From: Puffinus mauretanicus
Taxonomy: Eukaryota; Chordata; Aves; Procellariiformes; Procellariidae
Assembly: GCA_023333565.1 (NCBI GenBank)
Contig: JAJKFH010000115.1
Location: forward strand, 3,348,001 to 3,412,000
Reading direction: 5' to 3'
DNA: 64,000 nt
The translations under genes were made by a program, and so were the position numbers. Positions 10,251 through 23,280 of the stretch are shown one piece after another. Below the pieces are notes generated by a model that was not told the DNA's origin, did no database searches, and saw nothing but the letters and a program-made list of their open reading frames with translations. How positions within the stretch are numbered: the first letter of the stretch is position 1; each line of letters starts with the position of its first letter.

Positions 10251-13200
10251 ATAAGCAGGAAGCTAGGTAAAATTACCACTATCTAAAAATCTCTAGAAAC
10301 TCAAATAGATCCATCTTGCCCAAGATACTTTGGGCAAGGTAACACCATTCCTGGATTTATTTTTATCACATTTTCCAGAAGCCACAGTAAACTCGTCATT
10401 TTTGAAAAGGAGGCATGCCACGAAAAATAAATGTCAGTATCAGTCAGGTGGTCTTTTGTGTTCTGTGACAACTGATATCACTTTCTGATCTTTTTTTCAG
10501 ATCAAAAAAAGTGCAAGTGTGATTCATCTAGGAATGAGAGTTCCTTAAAAAGAAGAAAGAAAATGCATCTCAAATTTTACAATTTCAACACTCCTGATGG
10601 GAATAGCTCTTAAAACAAAGAAATGAGAATCCTTTACTTGTAAATAAGAATGAGGTTTGGGCTGCAATTCTTACATTTTCTGATTTTTTTTTTACCCATA
10701 GTAGTCAAACATTTTATAACGGAGGAAATGTTTTTTAAAAGATGTTTCAGTTTTTTCTCTGCACATTTGAAAGCATTTGAATATAATAATTTTCATTGCT
10801 AGAGTATGACTTAAAGTTTTTTTGAGCTCTTTCTAATGACCTCAGATAAAATCTTTAGTCTACACATTTTATGCTCACTGAAAAGGTCCTGTAAATATCA
10901 GCTGTTAAGTAGGAGATCCTTTATAACATATTTAAGGATTTAAAATACCAATAGGGCAGACTACTTAAAAGGTGGTCTGTCAGTAACAGGATTATAAAGA
11001 ATATAGTCCATTAAAAAATTCAAGTTGACAATGTTCCTTTAATCTTATAACTTTAGCCTTGAAATAACTCATTCAGTTGAGTCTTTTAGACACTGTGTAT
11101 AAATACTTGCTTTTGATATCCAAAAGGACTTTCTTTTGTGTCCCCTGAGGCCTTAGAAAAACAAGTAGATGAATTGCATCTAAATAGATAAGTCCGTTTT
11201 TTTCCCAGACTTCTTTCACTAGTTCTAAAATGATTTTTCTGGCTTCACAGCTTTCTAGTTAACACTAAAATTTATAAAATATGATTAGCAACTCTGATCA
11301 AAATAAGTAGCTACACTAAAATAGATTAGGCAATATCATTTGTCCACTGTATCTTGTGAGCTATATCTTTCCCCAAACTTGGCTTTTAAGTTAGAGGCTG
11401 AGCCTAAAAAGATCTAAGTGCTTTGTAGCACTGCATGCTTCAAGGCTGAATTCTTGTTGTTCACACATAAGCGTATTTAAGGAGAGATATAAATTCCCTA
11501 GTGTCTTTCTGGCTTGTTGATGCCTCTCAGGCTGTAATCTGGTTGCAATTACAGAGCAGAGAATTTCTTGCATAGAGGAACTCTGACAAATGCAGGTTTT
11601 GGCAGACACTTTTGCATAAGTCCAGGATCTGGGGGCAGGATGGGTGTTTGCAGCTTCTTAATATTTCTAGAATATGCCATTTTTTTTAGTCACAGGGTCT
11701 GATCAACTCCCTTTGAAAACAAAAAGACTCTACAGAATATTAACAGAAACAATACATAAGGCCCTAAACTGCTTTATCTTGAGACACACCCAATCTCACC
11801 AGATCTTGTACTTGGAAGTTAATAATAATGACAGCATAGTAATAACATTTCTTAGGAAAGGCTACATCTAGAGGAAAAAAGGCTATCTGAAAGTATAATG
11901 CATATGACATTTTCTATTATGAATACTCACACTTTTGCCTACATTTGTGTATTTCACCTTAAAAAAAATCCCCTCACCTCTGTGATTCTCAGTGCATCTC
12001 AGGCCATAATTTTCAAATGTAAATATTATGCTCATTGAATATAAAATAAGTATCAAAAGCAGATTCTTAAAAAACAAACTGTAGTTACATCTGTGCTTGA
12101 ATTCCCTTTTGTTCATGCTAGAAAAAAGAAAGTGTAATTAAGTATGTGCCATTGTGATAAGTAAATGGCAATGTGATTGCAAGCATCACTAAGGATGTCT
12201 TTTCCTTTTTTTTTTCTGTTGGTCAGGTACGTGTTTTCAGGTTTTTTTGGTTGGTTGGTTGATATTTTGTTTTTTTCTTTAAAAAAACGTAAAAAAGAGC
12301 AGCATTTCCTTAGTCATAAAATATATTTATAAGACTTTGTGATTACATTAAAAAGGCAAATATTTATACATGGAGTTATTTCTGACTATATATAACTCAG
12401 TTTGGATTTTTTTTTTCCTAGAGCAAGTCTGTCTTGGCCTTTTTACTTAATCCTTAGGAAGAACGTGCTTTCAGATGAGAAGCTATTCAGGAATAAGTAC
12501 TATACTTTGAATTCATGCCTGGATTTAATTTTTTTTTTTTTTTTTAAGTTTGCACATCTCTCCTCCTTGTTTAGAACGAAGAACACTAAGTAATAAATTT
12601 TTAATATTTTTTATTTTGTCTCCATTGGGTGCTGTGTGATGATTAAAAAATCTACATACAATATACATTTTTATACAATTTGTTTCCAAAAACCTAAACT
12701 AGGTTTGCAAGAGTTTGGAGATAAAATTCATCCTCACCAACTGCCTTGCAGGGAGTTGTTGTTATAGCCATTCAAGGATATTTTAGCTGGCTACCAGGTC
12801 TGGTAAAATTTCTTTAAATGTCACAGTGCAGGGGTGTACGGAAAACTGCATATAGTAGCTGTCAGCTGTCTCTGGTTCATGTCAGGTAGAACAGAAGTAT
12901 CAGCTGAAAACAAGCTTTTCTCATCTTAACATAACCTCTTAACACGTTAGAGAGAAGTTTTCAACAGAAGAAACATAAGAAGCCTTTGGACTGCCTGCAT
13001 AAGGCTTTCTAACCTGTTTGCTTTCTCTTAGCCTGATTGCAAACTAAAACCTAAGAGGCTGATGTTAAAGTCCTGATCAAAGTTCCTTGTCTTCCTTGGA
13101 GGAGATGTAGAATTTCACATAACCACACCCTACAGCTTTGATGGAGAGAGGATTTTACATAGGTTGTTAACACATAGGTTAATTTTACCTCCATTGAGCA

Positions 13201-13952
13201 ACAGGGTGGATGAAATAGCTTAAAAGTTATTTTTCCCCTTAAGCTGGTGACAAGGGAATCATGCTGGCATGAAAAAGGAAACAGAAAGGGAAGAGAAACA
13301 ACCTGGAGTGATGAGAGAGTAGTGGGATGAAGGGAATTAGCAGTGAGAAGTAACACCATTTGATTTGATGCTTCCAAAAAAACTCAGAGAAAAATGAAAA
13401 GGAGCATGAAAAGAAATGCACAAAATAAGAATAAAAAAGCATAGTTTGGCATAAGTTTGGGTCACTGAAAAAATGCAAAGATTGTAAAAATATAGCCTGT
13501 TTGTGAATCAGATTGGCATCTCCACAGCCAGCATAAGATACTGCAGTGGATAAAGTCCTGTTCTATGTCCTATTCTAAAACAGAGATTAGTTTGACATGG
13601 CTACTATGGTATGTATATATGTAAAGGTCCCAGAATACAGATACTAGCTAATGATCTACTAGTGGGACATAGAGACCCAAAGTGCATTCCTTCACTAAAC
13701 AACTATTTTAATTTCTGTACCCAGTTACTAATTTTAATCTAGACTGAAGAATAACTGTATGAAAGTTTTTCTCCTTGTTTCCCTAGTAATAAGGAAGTTT
13801 TCAATCTTTATGAAAAATCCTGCCCATTAGTTGTCAAAGTACATATATTTGAACTAAATTATTACTTAGAGGTATGTATTTAGGTGTTTATCATATCCAA
13901 GTCTCCAGCTGGAGTCTGAAATGACATGATTTCATTGAATTATTTGCATGCA
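10251..13952. other. AT-rich non-genic stretch
   Basis: No gene or clear transposon. It contains a T17 run (12529-12545), a short GGTT repeat (12249-12260) and many A/T runs. Open frames are at most about 108 codons (13051-13377, minus), without recognisable features. Confidence 0.6.
12529..12545. repeat. poly(T) tract
   Basis: Seventeen consecutive T. Low complexity. Confidence 0.85.
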
Positions 13953-14262
13953 GATTCACTGAGTAATTCAGGTTGGAAGGGACCTCAGGACATCTCTTGT
14001 CCAATTTCCTGCTCAAAGCAGGGTCGGCTGTGGGGTCAGACAAGGTTACTCAGGGCTTTTATCCAGTTGGGTCTCCATCTCCAAGGATGGGGACTGCACA
14101 GCCTCTCTGGGTAGCCTGCTTCATTGCCTGGCTGTCTTCAGGGTGAAAGCTTCTCCTTACATCAAGTTTGAACACTTCCTTTTTCAATTTATGACAACTA
14201 TCTGTTGTTTTCCCACTGTATACTTGAACAAAGACCCTGTCTACATCTTCTTGCTCTGAAAG
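13953..14262 (-). mobile_element. CR1 LINE 3' fragment, older subfamily
   Basis: Antisense CR1 3' end. The plus strand reads GGTTGGAAGGGACCTCAGGA at 13971, then TCCAATTTCCTGCTCAAAGC and GGGTCGGCTGTGGGGTCAGA, then CTGCACAGCCTCTCTGGG, all typical of the CR1 3' region. The minus strand encodes a degraded FKLDVRRSFH motif (the conserved FKLDVRKxFF at the end of ORF2). The terminal octamers have decayed, so this copy looks older than the one at 7557-10250. About 300 bp remain; 5'-truncated. Confidence 0.85.
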
Positions 14263-15844
14263 CCAGCCGTGTTTCCAGTGCCTCTCTGCATTCACTGTTA
14301 GATTTAAAAATATATACTTAGACCATGAGACACTGAGAGCAACCTACTTCATGAAGGGTTTGAGAGAGCAAACCAGCTCATACATATTTCTCTTTTTTGG
14401 TCATTTTAATTTTATCCTGATAAGAACACTACTTGAAGATTAAACATTGTTTGTTTCAAATAACAACTTTAAATTCCACAGGGCAATATTATATTTTCTT
14501 TTCGCACATCTTTCTGTGTGTCTGTCCTTCTGCCCTACAATGAGCAGCCTATTTAACAGCAAGGCACAATGACACCTCCACTGGTTCTCTGCTTTGAGTC
14601 ACTTGCTTTTGCCACCATTCAAAGAGACAGGTAATTCAGAGTTTTGTAACTTACTGACAAACCTAAGTTTGTAACTTAGGTCAGACACTGTGGAGATACA
14701 AGATACTAAAGGGCAGTGGTTTGTGGTCTACATCTACTCACCTGGAAGTTTGCAGGAATACTTTGCTTCCCAGCATAGTGTTCTATCACGGTGGCATTTT
14801 CAATCCCATATGTGAAGTTAAACATTAATTGTCTTTAGCTCTGTTGTCTTGTTTGACACACTTGGAGGTAATGTCACCAATTCAACTACTTGGTCTTTGG
14901 GTACATAATCAACTGCAGTTCTAAGAAGGATTGCAGATATGGGATACATTCCTGTCTGTCCAGAGCTCTGAAAAAAAAACAGTGTCATGGAGAAGATCTT
15001 GAAGAAGTAAGTGAAGGTAAGAGCCTAGGAATACACTTTTAGAAGCAGACTCCATCTTATCTCACTGACCAAGCCCAAAATATATTTAAAATTCTAAATA
15101 TATTTAAAAATATATTTAATCTCTTCTGTTAGTACATGATTTGCATGGGTAAGACTTACTTCTTTCAAATATAAACCTGCTTTCTAATTATAATATGGTC
15201 TTTTTACATCACTTCACTTTTGGCTTGCTCAGAGTGAAAATAGATAAAATGCCTTCAATTGTTACATCTATAGTCATTTTAAGATCTACTTCCACTTAAA
15301 CCTGTGTAAAAGCACCTTACTGTAAAGAAAAACCTAATTTATTCCTTCAAAGATTGAAATACAAAAATATATTGTTTTTTGCATTATTTAACTTATAGTA
15401 TCACAGTTTGAAATAAGAATTTAAAAAAATCCTCTTTTTTCAAATCATGAAGCATTGCTACTTGGTTTTTTTTTTTCCTCCTATCAACTACACACTTCTA
15501 TATTAATTTGTGAGCACCAATCTATAATAAATGAAAATCTGCAACTCTCTGGTTACATGCTACATTAATTTACAGAAGAAAAAAAAAATTGTTTATTGAT
15601 ACTGTATAACCTGGGCATATGCCATGACTAATACTATAAACACAAACAATAAAATGTTAATAAAGTTATTTAGCATGTTGGTACATAATGATTACACAGT
15701 GAAAATTTTCCTTACCTCCTTTAGAATAAAGGTACTAAAATTAAGGTGATAAGAAGAAATAATAATATTAAAAAAGCTAAAATTGTTTGATAACTATATT
15801 ATCAAACAAGTTATCTCAGATTTAAGAGGTTTCTGTTTCTTGAC
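14263..15844. other. AT-rich non-genic stretch
   Basis: No gene, repeat boundary or RNA gene recognised. Only short A/T runs. Confidence 0.6.
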
Positions 15845-16405
15845 TGTCGTGGTTTAACCCCAGCTAGCAAATAAACCCCCAGCTGCTCACTCACTCCCCT
15901 CCGCCGGTGGGATGGGGGAGAGAATCGGGAGGGCACAAGTAGGAAAACTCCTGGGTTGAGATAAAAACAGTTTAATAATTGAAATAAAATGAAGTAGAAC
16001 AGTAATAATAACAATGAGAACAACAACAATAACAGAATATACAAAGCACGCAATGTACAATGCAACTGCTCACCGACCGCCGACCGCGTGTCACGAACAG
16101 GGGGCGAGCCCCCCCACACCCCTAGTTTTTATAGTGAGCATGATGTCACATGGTATAGAATACCCCATTGGCCAGCTGGGTCCACCACCCCGGCTAGGCT
16201 CCTCCCCCCCAGAGCTTCCCCTGCACATGGCAGGGCATGGGAGGCTGAAAAGACAAACCGAAAGTCTCCCGGGTGCAAGCACCATCCAGCAACAACCAAA
16301 GCATCAATGGGCCATCAATGCTCCTCTCATACCAAACCCAAAACACAGCACACTCCCCAAGCTACTGGGAAGAAAGTTAACTCTGTCCCAGCCAGAACCA
16401 GGACA
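15845..16405 (-). mobile_element. Solo LTR, ERVL-like, sister copy of the LTR at 8110
   Basis: The ends on the plus strand are TGTCGTGG and CAGGACA (TG...CA). Flanks are TTGAC (15840-15844) and GTGAC (16406-16410), a 5-bp target duplication with one mismatch. Read on the minus strand it matches the LTR at 8110-8605 closely over its whole length, so the orientation is minus. It keeps an intact TATAAAAA box (plus strand 16126-16133) and the AATTATTAAACTG polyadenylation region near 15971-15983, and it retains about 60 bp (around 16205-16270) that the 8110 copy lost. It has no internal genes, so it is a solo LTR. Of the two, this is the better template for the subfamily. Confidence 0.9.
16126..16133 (-). 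promoter_or_regulatory. TATA box of the LTR
   Basis: TATAAAAA on the minus strand, located between the U3-like part and the GC-rich leader, where a retroviral core promoter sits. The equivalent site in the LTR at 8110 has changed to TGTAAAAA. Confidence 0.55.
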
Positions 16406-19400
16406 GTGACATTAATGGTCTTAAATTGTACTGAAAAAAACCCTCAGAATTAATTTTTTAAGAACTCATGCCAAAAGTATTTTCCTCACTCATTCCCTTG
16501 CCCTTTTTCTGCAACCATGTTGACACTTGTCCACTGTTAAGACTAAAACACAAGAAACAAAGCCTAACAATATAAAAGAATAGACAAATACAATGGATGC
16601 ACTCTCAGAAGAATTGTTTCCAATTTTGAAAAGAATACACTTCGTACATGTAAGAACTGTAAAAAACTAGAATTGGTCTCTACAAGTATAAATCCCTTTT
16701 CAACATCTGTTAATGAGAATTTCCAAGTCCATAAACTGAGAGTTGCTAAGGTATTTCAACTCCTTGAGTAGTTCAGAATGCTTATTTGATAATAGATACC
16801 TGTTCAGGTTAGAGATGTTCTTTTAAATGTACACTCCCAAAACTAAGCCTTGGTGTACAACTGGCATATCTTTCTAGGAACAAATACTCCTGACAATCGC
16901 CTCAGTCACATTCTGAGACTTTTCCCCAAGCAGACTGATGCAACTTGTTGACTTCAGTGAGAGTCTTTGGTAAGTTGACTGCTACATAACAGAAGTAGTC
17001 CGCTACAGTTTGGCCCCATTTTACTAATATTTAATGGACAACATTTAAATGTATGTAATTTCAATCCTTTCAGTAATGCATGGGCTTACTTCCTCTTGGA
17101 GGATGTGCAAAGTTCTTTGCTTGATGAGGATTTATAATAACCCTTTTGGACTATTGGTCTATGTCTTAGTTTCCCACAGAACATTCATTATCACCAAAGT
17201 TGTTTCATTCCAGAATTGGTGTTGTAAATCCACATGAGGAATGAATAGTCATTTCTGAAAAATAGCTGCTGTGTATTAGCGTCTATTGTTTCAAATAAAA
17301 TTAGAGGGGGATCTGAAGCCAATGGATATCTTTGTATAGCGTCTGCACATTTTTGTTTGAGATCTGACAAGTAACTAGCTGCCTAATAGAACCCAACTGT
17401 AGTCAGCAACTGTTGAAAAAGAGCCATTATGTTCTATCATGTGAGAAATCTGTGTACTTAAGGACAGTTTCCAAGGCAGCTTTCACACAAAAGTCATTAG
17501 CCAGCAAGTCCCCAACCATGGATTTCCATGACAGAATGTAACAGTTCTGAAGAAGCTGTTATGGTCTATTGGGCCAATAATTTGCATCTTAAGTAGGGCC
17601 TAAATATGTATTTCTCTGGCAGATTGTAGCTGTTATGGCTTACTGGGTCAATAATGTATTTTGTAAATACTCCCTAAATAGGCATTTACATAATTTGTGT
17701 ATTTAAAAGTCTGTAATTGACTATCTACACAACAGACCATAATGAATCCTTTAGAACTAATCTGATCTATTTTTGTTTTGCTTAAAAAAAGAGGTAAAAA
17801 AGAGTAAATTATAATATTAACGAATGCTACAGATATGAAAATGTTGAAAAATTGAATTCACTAAAGACTTGTGTTTTTCAAGTTCCTTTTTTTGATTTAC
17901 TGCACTGTAATAGCACAGTATGTTAACTAACTCTCATTCTCCGTTTTTTATTGGATGGAAAACACATTGTTTGGTAGGTCAAAGGCCAAAACAACACTCG
18001 AAGAAAATACTTTTGTCCAACAGAGCCATTTTAGTTATTATTATGGTTACCATTCAGATTCATTATTAAATACTTAATCAAAAGTACTCTTTAAAATAGG
18101 TCCAGGAGTAACCAGTGGGGCAGTTATGCCTGAATAGATCTCATCTAAATTCTACTTTCTTGAAAATTTGGCTTCTAATCCATGTCATTATCTAAAATAC
18201 TTCTACAGTCAGAGGAGTGAGTACAGGCATCCTAGAAGGTAGTTCACACTACCTGTTTTGGTTTGGCCCTTTAAAGAGAATGAATCATTCTGAGGACATA
18301 TACATAGCTTGCTCTCTCATTGACTGTAGAAGGAACCCAACTGGTACCTTAAAATAGAGACCTACTCTTTAGCTGGCTACAGTTAGATGAGATTAATCCT
18401 GTCCTTACAGAAACCCCTTAGTCGAGTCTATGTCCTAGTCTTTTATGCTTTAGCTCAAGAAGCAAACACTTGGGCAACGGGCACAGGGAATTTCAAGATT
18501 TCTTCATATACTATTGCTTGCAAAATCCTTATGACCACGCTGCAGGTACCATGAAAACTCTTGACTTACTACTTTCTTTCTATACATTAATCAAAATCCT
18601 TATACGTAATGTTATTTGCCATATTATTTTTACTGCTTAGCTTGATTGCATACAGGAAAAAAGTATATATTTAACATTAAATTCCATTCAAAGATTGAAA
18701 CAATCTCAAAAGTAATTGTTATTTCAAATTGTCACATTCTCTTCAAGCATTTGCAAACAGTTCAGTAAGAACCCTCACGATGTGAGTGACAAGTGTCATG
18801 TGGGCTTTTTGGATTTAATAACTTCTGCAACAAAAAGAGTTTCAATTCAAATTCAACTGAAGTATAAAATTCAAAATGAACAGTCATTGTAAGTCAGCTA
18901 AGCAGTTCAGCATTAGATTTTTAGCTGATGTATGAGCAATGCAGCTTCAAAATAAGTATTCATAGTATGAATAATGCCCATGAAAGATAAACTCATTCTC
19001 CATGAAGAAGGTCAGCGCAGGCTCTAATTAAGCCTTCAATATGAGATTAAGCAAATCTTAAATAAGATATAAATCTTGTTTTGGGTTTCTGTACAGGGGA
19101 GAATTTCACCTTCAAAACTGGGTGGAAAATGAACCCATAAAGGAATGTGGTTGAATCTAGGTTGTTTAAAATTACCAGTGAATGTTTGTGTAATAGAGTT
19201 TTTTCCATGTTTTGTCCAGGGTCACTTTCTCCATATCAGTGAAACACATTGGGACAAACTCTTCCCATCTCTGATTCCTGTGTTTCAGTGAGTAAAAAGG
19301 ATGAATGCATTTCAGTCATTTCTACTGTGCAGAACGGAAAAGTAATTAAAGGTTCATATTCCTGTATTTGCTGTCCATTTTATGCATGAAAATCATTACA

Positions 19401-20815
19401 TCACTAAACTACTGTCAATTAACAATCACAATTGTGCAATGAAAAATTGCATTAGGACATGCCTGTGCCATTGAAAAAACAAAGTTCAGAACAGTATTTT
19501 CTAGATTTTAGCTAATTTTGTTCTTATATTGGCAGAAAGGAACCAGACCATGTTTCACACAACTGTCCAATTAGAACTTCCCTAGAGTGATAATCAGTAA
19601 CGAAATATAAAGGGAGGTTAATGCTGAGCTTGGCAGAACTGTCATTGATGATAATAGATATGGGCAGCTCTATCACTCTTGAGGAGAGATGTGATTTTTG
19701 GTTCCTTCAGATTTTCTGTGGGTATGTGCACTGATGTGTCTATGTGTTATAATTTTCATTGACTATCTTAAATAGCATACTTATATGTTTGAAAAGCTTG
19801 GGAGATAAAGTTTAAACTCAGATTAAGAAATAGTAATGTTGAGGGTATGCTAAATAAGAGATAGCTGATTGCAAATCGATCCAGTTAAAGAAGCTGCATT
19901 TGCAGATAATGCAAAAATGCATGATTCCATACTACTTATAGAGTTTCCCACTCTACCAGCTGACCTGTGATGAAGCACTACTTCTTCTGTTCTGCCTGGC
20001 CAAACAGTAGAACTGTATGGAATGTTCTACATTGAAGATGCAATGAAGATGTTGGGTGTCAAATAAAAGAAAATAAAAGGAATTCTGATATTCTGTCATT
20101 TTTGCTTTGAGTAAATTCAATAATTTTTGGTTTCTTTTTGAGAAATGTGAAAGGTCTCTCAGCAATCTGTCTTTTAAAGGACAGATTTATTCACTTCTGC
20201 ACTTGTGCAAATGGAGGTTTTAAACAGTGTGCACATTTCTATATCCCAGCCATCGACCTCTGTTTCCTCTCTTACGTTTTCTTTTTCTGAAGCAATCTTC
20301 TCTAGATGTCCCTAGAATCTGATCTGAAGTATTGCACTATGGAGATAAATTGCCATTTCTCTTGCTTTTTCTCCCACCTTCCACCAACTACCACTTTCAC
20401 TATCTGCAGTTTTTTCTATGTTGAGGTAGCTAGATCTTCTGTTATGACATTAAATGTTATAATAATGATGAAAACATCTTACTCCTTCCATCAAGTGAAT
20501 CTCCTTCTCTCCACTGAAACTGACTTTTTAAAAATACACAGATCAAAGAGATACATCTGAATTAAAAAAAAAATTTGGAAACTTGGCAAAGTCTGTGCAA
20601 GTCTGGAATATGGAAGGACTAATACATGTTTTATATCAAAGTTAAAAAAAGTTAATCTCATGCCATCTGAATGCCAGCAAGATATGCAGCCAAATTGTAG
20701 GGTAAATTTCATCTCAATGGGTAAAGATTTTATGTATAAATCCTCTCCTGGTTAAAATACTCCATAGAACATCCCTCTGCAGCTCTCTTGAGTAGCACTC
20801 CTGATCCTACCAAAA
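16406..20815. other. AT-rich non-genic stretch
   Basis: I see no gene, RNA gene or clear transposon. Open frames are short (62-70 codons) and featureless. Confidence 0.6.
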
Positions 20816-20862
20816 GCAATGGGTAAAACTCACACTGACTTCAAAGAGATCTGCCTGGAAGT
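20816..20862. repeat. Fossil dispersed repeat copy (possible)
   Basis: Text CAATGGGTAAAACTCACACTGACTTCAAAG resembles the CAATGGG...CCATTGACTTCAATGGGAG pattern of an old palindrome-like repeat common in sauropsid genomes. Heavily decayed, family not named. Confidence 0.35.
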
Positions 20863-21974
20863 TTGCCTGCTTTATTTTACAGCATTGCCACCACTTCTCT
20901 TTCAGTAAAGTTCCCCTCTATTTTAAAAGAGAAGGGAAAGAAAAGAAATAAACCAGTTTTTTCTTAGAATAATGGTATAATATGGCCAAAAAGTACTTGC
21001 AGAAGTTTTGTTACCTTTTATGTACAATCTGTATTTGTACAGATGAAATTCTTTAGAGAATGGAACATGAAAAGACAAGTGATATTAGTAAATATACATA
21101 TATTCATCCTAGCAATGCAAAGAAAAGTAATCAAAACTCCAGGACTAGTATGCTGCCTAAAATATCTAATGGAGAGGAATAATTCAGTTAACTCCTTCCT
21201 TTAACAAAAAGACTCCTTTGACACATCTCAGATGTGAGTATAACTTCTCTCAGCTCTGTATTCCCCATAATCCCACACAGCTTTCCCAGACATTCCTGTG
21301 CTATTTTTCAGCACCTGATGCTGTAAAATAATTTATATTAAATGACAGACTGCATAATCAAAATCCTTCCAACACATCAATCCTTGGGGCTTTTTGGAGA
21401 TGTGCTTAAGGTAACAAAACACCCATTACTTGCAGATAATTGTACCAAACACAATATTCTTTTACTCACCAAGAATTAATACTGAGTTTTTGAAGTCTCA
21501 ACCTCTATCTAGCAGTCACACAACTGTTTTATGTTGCTCCTCAAAGGCTCATAATTTCCCATAAGCAGCCATGCTTCCTTTGGTGCCTTACACTACGTGG
21601 CATCAATCTTGGCAATTTACATGCAGATAGCCAAAAAAACAGATTAATAACTTACTGTCTTTCAGAGAAATGGATGGGGATAAGGGATTGGGGATGGAAA
21701 GAATTGTGAATGGAAGTAATCAAGTGGACAATTACTTAGATTCCTGTATATCATATTTAAACCTATTGCTAGCTTACAGTTTAAAGTTGGAAGTTGTTCT
21801 CATGCCTTGAGTCCCTACCTTTTTGCCACACAGCTTGATGTATTTCTGCTCTTTTACTTTTATCATTCTCCACAAGTTTCTTGAAGATGCCAGTCCTCAG
21901 GCATGTTTTGTCTTGGAGCAAGGGCTAAAATGCTCTGTAATATCACACTGTATATCAAGTTTCTGTTTGGTCTA
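20863..21974. other. AT-rich non-genic stretch
   Basis: Nothing recognised. Confidence 0.55.
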
Positions 21975-22020
21975 ACTCTACTGAAGTCAGTGATATTACA
22001 CAGGTATGATTTTTGGCTCC
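21975..22020. repeat. Fossil dispersed repeat copy (possible)
   Basis: Contains CTCTACTGAAGTCAGTGATA followed by TTACACAGGTATGATTTTTG, which fits the GAAGTCAATGG...TTACACC...GATTTTGGCCC pattern of the same old family seen at 54677, 58595 and elsewhere. Confidence 0.4.
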
Positions 22021-23084
22021 TTATCAGTGTCTAATCATAAAAAAATTGTTCACCTACATCCTTCACTTTGATCATTCTGGGATGGAAAACTTAGTCCCAC
22101 ATGGCGAACTATCACAGTGGCACCATTGTTAATAGTTAGTTTCAAGTAATTTTAAAATATCAGTCAACTGAATACTTCAGCTGTGGGTTATTCTTCCAGA
22201 ACTTATTTTCTTCAGATAACATAATTCATGACAGCTCACTATGGACAAATAATGTGAACTTCTGACTTTCCAATGTTGTGTTCAAAATGTCTTACTCCTT
22301 GCTCAGATGCGTTTGCAGAGGAAAGGAATTGCAAACTTAGAAACATCAAATACAAGCCTTTGCTTTGGAACAATACTTCAGTTTCTTATTCTGTAGAAGT
22401 AGCTTCTCCATTGTTATTAAGATAGCCTTTTCCAAAAAGTAACTAAATGGTGGCAGGAAGAAATTCCATATTTATCGTTCCTTACTGTTTCCCTTATAAG
22501 TACTGTTTCCCTTATGAGTTACAGAAAAGCTATTCAACTTTCAGGCCTGGAAATTCATTTAAATTCAGTCAGGAATGGAAAAAAAAAGGTCTTATCTTTT
22601 ATGCATACTGCCTCCTTGTATGCCTTCTCCTTGGTAAAAAAAGTCATGATCTAAAAAAAAAGAAAAAAAAAAAATTACTAACCAGAAAAAGAACATCCAG
22701 GACTTTTAGAAAGTAGAAATATGATTCAAAGAGTTCAGTGCTGACACATACTCTACTCTTAAGCATTTGTAATTATTTATTTCACTCTGAAAGTAGTGAC
22801 TTTAATGGTGCTCTTTCAAATGACTATAACAAACTTCCTATTTCCTCAAACTTTAGCTTACCTGCATGACTTTTATTTGTTTTCCTTCAGTGATATTTGT
22901 GTCCTTTCTTAATTTACATGAGTGCCTTTAAATTACAATTCACTAAAGAAAGGAATTATTTTTTAATGCACTGTTGGTTTTGATGTTCAAAAACATGGAG
23001 AATAATCCTGCCAAAAGAGAAGAGATCATAGTGGTGATGGGTAAAAACAAATGCATTTTCAAGGTCATTCTACCAATTCTTCGA
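22021..23084. other. AT-rich non-genic stretch
   Basis: No gene. A short duplicated motif (CTTATAAGTACTGTTTCC / CTTATGAGTTAC) lies at 22485-22520 and an A-rich run at 22647-22675. Confidence 0.55.
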
Positions 23085-23280
23085 CTGATTTAGGGTGAGG
23101 CTTTTCAAAGCTTTTTAGGTATGTAAGAATACAAAGAGATGTTTTAGAAAACCGCAAGTAGTTCCTAGCATCTTTTGAATTTAATATGAATTGCGCATTT
23201 CTGTTTTGAAAAACTACCAGCTTTCTATCTGCATCATTAGACACCTAAACTCCCATGAAATTTGGGAAATAACAGTCATT
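23085..23280. repeat. Fossil dispersed repeat (possible)
   Basis: Two patches, GGCTTTTCAAAGCTTTTTAG near 23099 and TTAGACACCTAAACTCCCAT near 23239, resemble the TTTTCAAAAG..CTTAGG / GACACCTAAACTCCCATTGA pattern of another old sauropsid repeat. Too decayed for confident assignment. Confidence 0.3.

Noticed and set aside
8110..16405. The LTRs at 8110 and 15845 as two ends of one provirus
   Set aside because: They point in opposite directions, each has its own 5-bp duplication, and a CR1 and unrelated DNA lie between them.
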